DNA from: Rikenellaceae bacterium
Lineage (GTDB): Bacteria > Bacteroidota > Bacteroidia > Bacteroidales > UBA932
DNA: 12,043 nucleotides
Assembly: GCA_900769735.1 (NCBI GenBank)
Contig: CAAGHY010000055.1
Location: 1-12,043, forward strand
Direction of reading: 5' to 3'
Part shown: positions 9,201 to 12,043 of the stretch, in pieces
Layout: every line of letters starts with the position of its first letter
Numbering within the stretch: position 1 is the first letter of the stretch
Made by a program: the position numbers and the translations under genes
The notes under the pieces: generated by a model
The model's database searches: none
What the model saw: the letters and a program-made list of their open reading frames with translations, nothing else
Told to the model about the DNA's origin: nothing

Positions 9201-9438
9201 CATATTTTATAGGGTTTTCATTACCATCTGTATACACAGCAATTTCATCCCCTGCAGACCATAAAGGATAATACATTCCATCCTGCAAACCGGAAAGGGA
9301 TGTCTTTGTCCTGGCATCAGTTTCCATTCTTGCAATGAGTTCATATTGGGCAACATCCAATATTGACTCTTCCTTCAAACATCCTGTAAGCAATACAAAA
9401 ATGAATGAGCATATAATGATTCTGACTATAGTTTTCAT
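6220..9438 (-). CDS. Multidomain surface lipoprotein: fimbrillin-like, LRR, thioredoxin-like, M64-type metallopeptidase
   Basis: A 1072-residue protein. The lipobox LLTG-C20 is followed by LKEES, an acidic surface-export-type tag. Domains in order: a fimbrillin-like beta-sandwich at about 35-275 (KTSLSG, YPLWSAGDEIAVY, FYAIYPF); an LRR cap at about 287-326 (ALVAFYKALDGDNW, GRWEGITTD); nine 24-residue plant-type LRRs at about 327-542 (pattern LxLxxNxxSGxIPxxIxxL); a thioredoxin/TlpA-like domain at about 566-735 with the cis-proline P691 but no CxxC; and an M64-type (IgA-peptidase family) domain from about 747 (MGDGYSD, then HEANGHGFSKLSDEY at 903-917). The zinc motif reads HExxxH, one residue longer than usual. 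DNA coding the LRR and thioredoxin parts is clearly more AT-rich than the ends. The ATG lies 6 bases after the upstream stop. Probable role: a surface protease or adhesin; the target is unknown. Confidence 0.85.
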   Translation of the reverse strand: MKTIVRIIICSFIFVLLTGCLKEESILDVAQYELIARMETDARTKTSLSGLQDGMYYPLWSAGDEIAVYTDGNENPIKYALQSGKGTTIGYFYGMREGINFYAIYPFNTAGISQNGIISMTIAEKQQYIAGSFGQGAYPMIGTGSDGVIQFKNLCAIMKISIKGQGVIKSIKLTANDTTALLSGPASVSVNYGSEPEMEINESGSNSVILKCSDVVLSKDTVTDFHIVIPAQTYKGGFEISIDANTQVVKMNINSDLEFKRSQIRHLKNLELNVNVDKHELRLAKEKAALVAFYKALDGDNWTKKENWCSDEPVGRWEGITTDKNGYVKKIIISDGNLSGTLPDELEELLDIKAFIISKANFSGNVLMKISKLKNLEKLQLHDCNVSGDIPADICNLTQLKRLNFSDNNLTGELPQNIGDLKKLEYFRINMNRITGEVPKSIGNLTELSELHIDHNYLSGEILSSVVNMKKLKKLDLRANLFDGKIPLEMSELKNIENLYLGGNNFSGPIPAFIAELPNIKNLDLSNNGFTGILPEEISNMKIWPEQWGQIVFYNGGLDYSQSVIPAPEFDVVDIYGNSLKSDEIFKNNKCVLLVTWTRTRDRWGDGLSHDMMIELNRLYELYHNKGLEIVGYNYSNIQGVSVERMKDVVNEYGIKWPNFLASEDNFFSYNGVTFDLNALNSYPYADHSVPRIIGINSEKEIGYFHSDYKEPINFNVKHYVAEQLGIELEYYISKDYSQDGKTVQLQKATEGKGINIVIMGDGYSDRQIADGTYKADMEYTYNSLFAKEPYKTYKNMFNVCYVNVVSATEGFESGNTALDCGFGKGTHVGGNDNKCFNYAMKVVSEDQMDETLVVVILNSNRFAGTCYMYYPVNSGTDYGKGAAVAYFPKSHNAETFAELLHHEANGHGFSKLSDEYAYESYGTIPLDEVDKMKNHQSLYGWWKNVDFTNDPAQVRWKKFLEDSRYANEGLGIFEGGSTFWSGVWRPTENSIMRDNGGEFNAPSRESIYYRIHKLAYGEEWQYDYEKFVEYDAINRKGASSAATKSYVLPLKPQPALHPPVIVGKNWREAGN

Positions 9439-9444
9439 AAGAAA

Positions 9445-11670
9445 TCAGTTGTTAAAAATGATATCATCTCCGGGCACAATCCCTTCCACTCCTCCTGAAT
9501 TGCTTGATTTTACCATTAAAGGCTGCTGATTGCCAACTGCTGCAGAAGTTGCATTGTTTACATAATATGCGCCATTGTTATCCTGCGCCTGCACATACAC
9601 CACAACCCTCAAATTATCCTTGTTGCATCCGGCAGGTACATCCAAAGAATAATTGAATGTCTTTATCTCTCCATCTACAGAAATTGAAACAGCATCTCCC
9701 AATGCATCAGAAAATGCCCCCCTGATTACATCCTTATGCACATAATTGTCTGATGAACCGTTTATATAATCTGCCTGATAACCCACTATATTATCCTCCA
9801 CAAGCAGTGCTGTCACTTTATATGTTCCGGACTTTTTCAGGTACACTTTCAAATCCAATGAAACCTTATTGCCGGCAACTGATGAATTCCAACTTGCTCC
9901 GGCAACAGTACTGTATTTTGCTTCGGATTCCTCAATTACAGAAATTACATCTTTTATAACATTATTAGAGTTCATAATTATATAGGTCCCATTTACAATA
10001 CCTCTTGGATATGAATTTATTGAATATTGAGAAACTAAATTCAATGATGCATCTGATTCAAGTTTTGATCTAGGACCATGTATACTAAGCACCTCTAATT
10101 TATCAGGAAATTGTTTCTGAATTTCCGCCATAGCTACTGTCATTTTAGGGCATGCTCCGCACCAGTCTGCAGTAAAACGCATTGCCAATGATTTATGATA
10201 AAAATCCTTTGTTTTCCATTCTTCACCCTCAGCAGGGGCTCCCTGCTGTGATACCGTTACAGGAATACAAACCTGATTGTCATTGCATACAACTATTACA
10301 CCTTGCCTTGCATCATTTGAAGGATTGGCACTTACTTCAAATTTGTGCACCTGTACTCCAACGGCACGTGTCGTTATCTCTTTTATCCAGTCAACCTGCG
10401 GTTTTATCTCATATCCTATGCTGGAAGTTACCGTAAGTTCAAATGTACTTTTTCCATATCCTACTTCAACTGAGCTTGCCGATAACGAGAACCCTGCACT
10501 GCCAAGTTGGTTTACCTTAACCTTTGCCTCAGAATTTTGTATTGTATTCCTGAATGTTATCTCAGAGGTACGGGCATCTGCCCCTTCATTTTTGGAAATT
10601 GAGAACTTGTACACGCCTGATGCTGTGCCTTCCTGTTTTATCCAATCTACAGGAATTGCAACCTCTTCCACATCTCCAGTTACAGTAATTTCTATTGTTT
10701 CACCTTCCGGTCCTACATTGAATTCTGTTTGGGATATAGATATACCCTGCGCACCTTTCTGTTTTACGGTTACAGGTATACATACCTGCTCATCGTTGCA
10801 AACCACTATTATTCCTTGCCTTTCCTGTGCAGAGGTGTTGGCACTCACTTCAAATTTATGGATATGTTCATTTGAAGCTTTGGTTGTAACCTCCTTTATC
10901 CAGCTTGCCTCAGATTTCACCTCATATCCTATGCTGGAAGTTATGGTGAGTTCAAACGTGCCCTGCTCTGCCCCTACTTCTACATTGGTAGATGAAATGC
11001 TGAACTGGGCAGCTTCTCCTGCCTCCTGGGTTACTGTTATCTCCTCTGTAAGATCGCCTCCTTTCAATGTTATTTTGGCCTCACGTTTTGCTATGGAATC
11101 GTTTGCCTCCACTTTAAAAGTAAGATACGAGGTTTTCATTGCCCTTGTGCCCACAAAACTTATCCAGGCCTTGCCCTCTTCACTTATTGTATGGCTGAGT
11201 TCTATATTGGCTTTGGCCTCTATCTCTATGAGTCCTCCCTCTTTTGGCACCTCAAATTTGTTTGAGGTTATTGTAAGGGCATCCTTCTGTTTCTGGGTTA
11301 CATTTATGGTTTTTGTTACTGTTCCGGCTGTAAGCTGTACAGATGCCGTACGGCTGTCGGGAGTATCATTTGCACTTGTGCTTATTGTTAAGGTGTGGTT
11401 ACCGTTCCCGCCGCTTGCCGGTGATACTGTACACCAGGTTGCTGTTGCATCTGTCACTTTGGCTGTCCAGCTTACATTGGCGGTAAATGCCACAGTAGCC
11501 GTTCCCCCATCTGATGAGAATGAAGGGGCAAGGTTCTCTGATGTTGGAATTGTTAGCGGAACAACCGGTTCCGGCATTGGTGTGTCCGGAACATCCGGAA
11601 TTACATCATCACCACTGCAGGCTGCAAAACAGAATACAGCAAACAATAAATAGACAAGAAAGTTTTTCAT
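9445..11670 (-). CDS. Surface lipoprotein with five BACON modules and a C-terminal CGAC thioredoxin/Omp28-like domain
   Basis: A 741-residue protein and the first gene of the operon. A short signal ends in CFAA-C18, followed by SGDD (a possible export tag) and a Pro-rich linker. Five BACON-like beta modules follow at about 42-130, 131-222, 223-309, 310-393 and 394-481, each ending in a VTQ/VKQ/VNQ/VSQ strand. Modules 3 and 5 are close copies, and each has a C-N-D-x-Q-V-C pair. Next is a thioredoxin-like segment, MRFTADWCGACPKM, with C504 and C507, then an Omp28-type C-terminal domain (TALLVEDNIVGYQ, DNYVHKDVIRG, GAYYVNN) like that of the lipoprotein at 3011-4030. BACON domains are known as carbohydrate/mucin-binding candidates or spacers in Bacteroidetes surface proteins. 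Inference: the modules lift the thioredoxin-like domain away from the membrane or bind a glycan. Confidence 0.87.
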   Translation of the reverse strand: MKNFLVYLLFAVFCFAACSGDDVIPDVPDTPMPEPVVPLTIPTSENLAPSFSSDGGTATVAFTANVSWTAKVTDATATWCTVSPASGGNGNHTLTISTSANDTPDSRTASVQLTAGTVTKTINVTQKQKDALTITSNKFEVPKEGGLIEIEAKANIELSHTISEEGKAWISFVGTRAMKTSYLTFKVEANDSIAKREAKITLKGGDLTEEITVTQEAGEAAQFSISSTNVEVGAEQGTFELTITSSIGYEVKSEASWIKEVTTKASNEHIHKFEVSANTSAQERQGIIVVCNDEQVCIPVTVKQKGAQGISISQTEFNVGPEGETIEITVTGDVEEVAIPVDWIKQEGTASGVYKFSISKNEGADARTSEITFRNTIQNSEAKVKVNQLGSAGFSLSASSVEVGYGKSTFELTVTSSIGYEIKPQVDWIKEITTRAVGVQVHKFEVSANPSNDARQGVIVVCNDNQVCIPVTVSQQGAPAEGEEWKTKDFYHKSLAMRFTADWCGACPKMTVAMAEIQKQFPDKLEVLSIHGPRSKLESDASLNLVSQYSINSYPRGIVNGTYIIMNSNNVIKDVISVIEESEAKYSTVAGASWNSSVAGNKVSLDLKVYLKKSGTYKVTALLVEDNIVGYQADYINGSSDNYVHKDVIRGAFSDALGDAVSISVDGEIKTFNYSLDVPAGCNKDNLRVVVYVQAQDNNGAYYVNNATSAAVGNQQPLMVKSSNSGGVEGIVPGDDIIFNN
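10231..11004 (-). repeat. Duplicated BACON module: copies at 10744-11004 and 10231-10491
   Basis: Modules 3 (residues 223-309) and 5 (394-480) of the BACON lipoprotein align without gaps, with 56 of 87 residues identical by my count. At the DNA level the copies lie 513 bases apart; 10408-10430 and 10921-10943 are identical over 23 bases. Module 4, between them, is clearly different. This points to duplication of one module, or of a two-module unit, followed by divergence. Confidence 0.85.
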
Positions 11671-11711
11671 AGCAGAAAGGTTTTGATTGTCAGAAAATAA
11701 TGCGATTGCAC

Positions 11712-11719
11712 CAAAGTTA
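11712..11719 (-). promoter_or_regulatory. Promoter -7 box for the five-gene operon
   Basis: On the - strand this reads TAACTTTG, an exact match to the Bacteroidetes -7 consensus TAnnTTTG. It lies 42 bases before the ATG at 11670, giving a leader of roughly 35 bases. I see no good TTTG-like -33 element at the expected spacing (about 11740), so the promoter may be weak or activator dependent. No comparable element was found in the short gaps between the downstream genes, in line with one transcript for all five. Confidence 0.5.
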
Positions 11720-11761
11720 CTGAATTTTTCAGCAGAGTGTTCTGTTTTATTGTGAATTCAT

Positions 11762-11925
11762 TCACTTATACCCTCTCCTTTTTCTATTACCGTCCTCTTT
11801 TTTATCTTTCAGCTTTTCTGCCATTTGGGCCAATGCCAAATAAATATCATCAAGCGCAAGGCAGAAGAAAGCATTGCCACACCTTGTTCGGTAAAGGCAA
11901 ATGTACCATATCTGTTACCACCCCA
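11762..11925 (-). pseudogene. Remnant of an ORF6N-domain (phage-type DNA-binding) gene
   Basis: Reading leftward from 11925, one frame gives WGGNRYGTFAFTEQGVAMLS, continuing SALR to 11854. 'FTEQGVAMLSS' preceded by WGG.RY is the hallmark of ORF6N-domain proteins, which occur in Bacteroidetes prophages and mobile regions. At 11854 the sense continues in another frame as LDDIYLALAQMAEKLKD and ends in RRGYK plus a stop at 11762-11764, which looks like the usual basic C-terminal tail of such proteins. The helical stretch expected between these two pieces and the whole N-terminal DNA-binding part are missing. The gene is therefore broken by an internal deletion with frameshift and loss of its 5' end. 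The fortuitous frame 11809-11964 that covers the first piece is unlikely to be functional. Confidence 0.65.
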
Positions 11926-11927
11926 AT

Positions 11928-11960
11928 GAGGGTGACCCAAAAGGTCACTCTCTTTTACTT
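11928..11960 (+). repeat. Hairpin repeat, copy 2 (terminator-like), next to the ORF6N remnant
   Basis: GAGGGTGACC (11928-11937) pairs with GGTCACTCTC (11943-11952), ten pairs including one G-T, around CAAAA. TTTTACTTTC follows, giving terminator shape on the + strand. Yet no convincing + strand gene ends here. The hairpin shares GAGGGTGACCCAAAA and the flanking CTCT...TTTTA with the hairpin after phoH at 2969-3004. It could be a leftover terminator or a dispersed palindromic repeat. From 11961 to the right edge I see no supported feature. Confidence 0.65.
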
Positions 11961-12043
11961 TCATATACCCAACCTCCCATCCACAGACAAGGATTGAAAA
12001 ATGGCCTTCGGTATGGCTGGCAATCTATTCCAGCTGAACCATA

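Noticed and set aside
10231..11004. Possible CRISPR-like or tandem-repeat array in the BACON gene
   Set aside because: The similarity is at protein-module scale (about 87 residues, in frame), not short direct repeats with unique spacers.
10277..11653. Open frame of 458 codons on the + strand, antisense to the BACON lipoprotein gene
   Set aside because: It mirrors the Ser/Thr/Val-rich repeats of the real gene. The product shows no domain, signal or family pattern, while the opposite strand has clear BACON and thioredoxin-like motifs and a lipobox.
11737..11997. Open frame of 86 codons on the + strand right of the operon
   Set aside because: It runs through the hairpin repeat and opposite the ORF6N remnant, has no promoter element that I can find, and its product resembles nothing known to me.
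12001..12043. ATG at 12001 with a frame open to the right edge
   Set aside because: Only 14 codons are visible, with no -7 box or ribosome binding site ahead of them. It could be a real gene start but cannot be supported from this window.

Overview
The window reads as a Bacteroidales-type chromosome segment; the genus cannot be fixed from sequence alone. The indicators are BACON, Omp28-type, DUF6029 and fimbrillin-like proteins, lipoproteins with acidic residues just after the lipobox cysteine, and promoter elements matching TAnnTTTG, the -7 box of Bacteroidetes.

Left part (1-3004), + strand: the 3' end of a DUF389 membrane protein, then a secreted CapA-family metallophosphatase-fold protein 6 bases later. 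A phoH-family ATPase follows with its own promoter and ends in a strong hairpin.

Central part (3011-11670), - strand: five genes that look like one operon, transcribed right to left behind a -7 box at 11712-11719. In transcription order they are (1) a surface lipoprotein with five BACON modules and a CGAC thioredoxin/Omp28-like domain; (2) a 1072-residue lipoprotein joining a fimbrillin-like domain, nine plant-type LRRs, a thioredoxin-like domain without redox cysteines and an M64-type metallopeptidase domain; (3) a small secreted TlpA-like thioredoxin (CKPC); (4) a DUF6029 outer-membrane beta-barrel candidate; (5) a second Omp28-like lipoprotein with a CVNC motif. Spacings are 6, 27, -4 and 0-15 bases. 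Four of the five products carry a thioredoxin fold and three are probably surface lipoproteins, so the cluster looks like a cell-surface redox/proteolysis module. That function is inference.

Right edge (11671-12043): a promoter region, a broken ORF6N-domain gene remnant on the - strand, and a hairpin nearly identical to the one after phoH. The two copies bracket the five-gene cluster.

The least expected points are the make-up of gene 2 (its LRR plus thioredoxin segment is much more AT-rich than the rest of the same gene, and its zinc motif is HExxxH rather than HExxH), the duplicated BACON modules with paired cysteines, and the ORF6N remnant.
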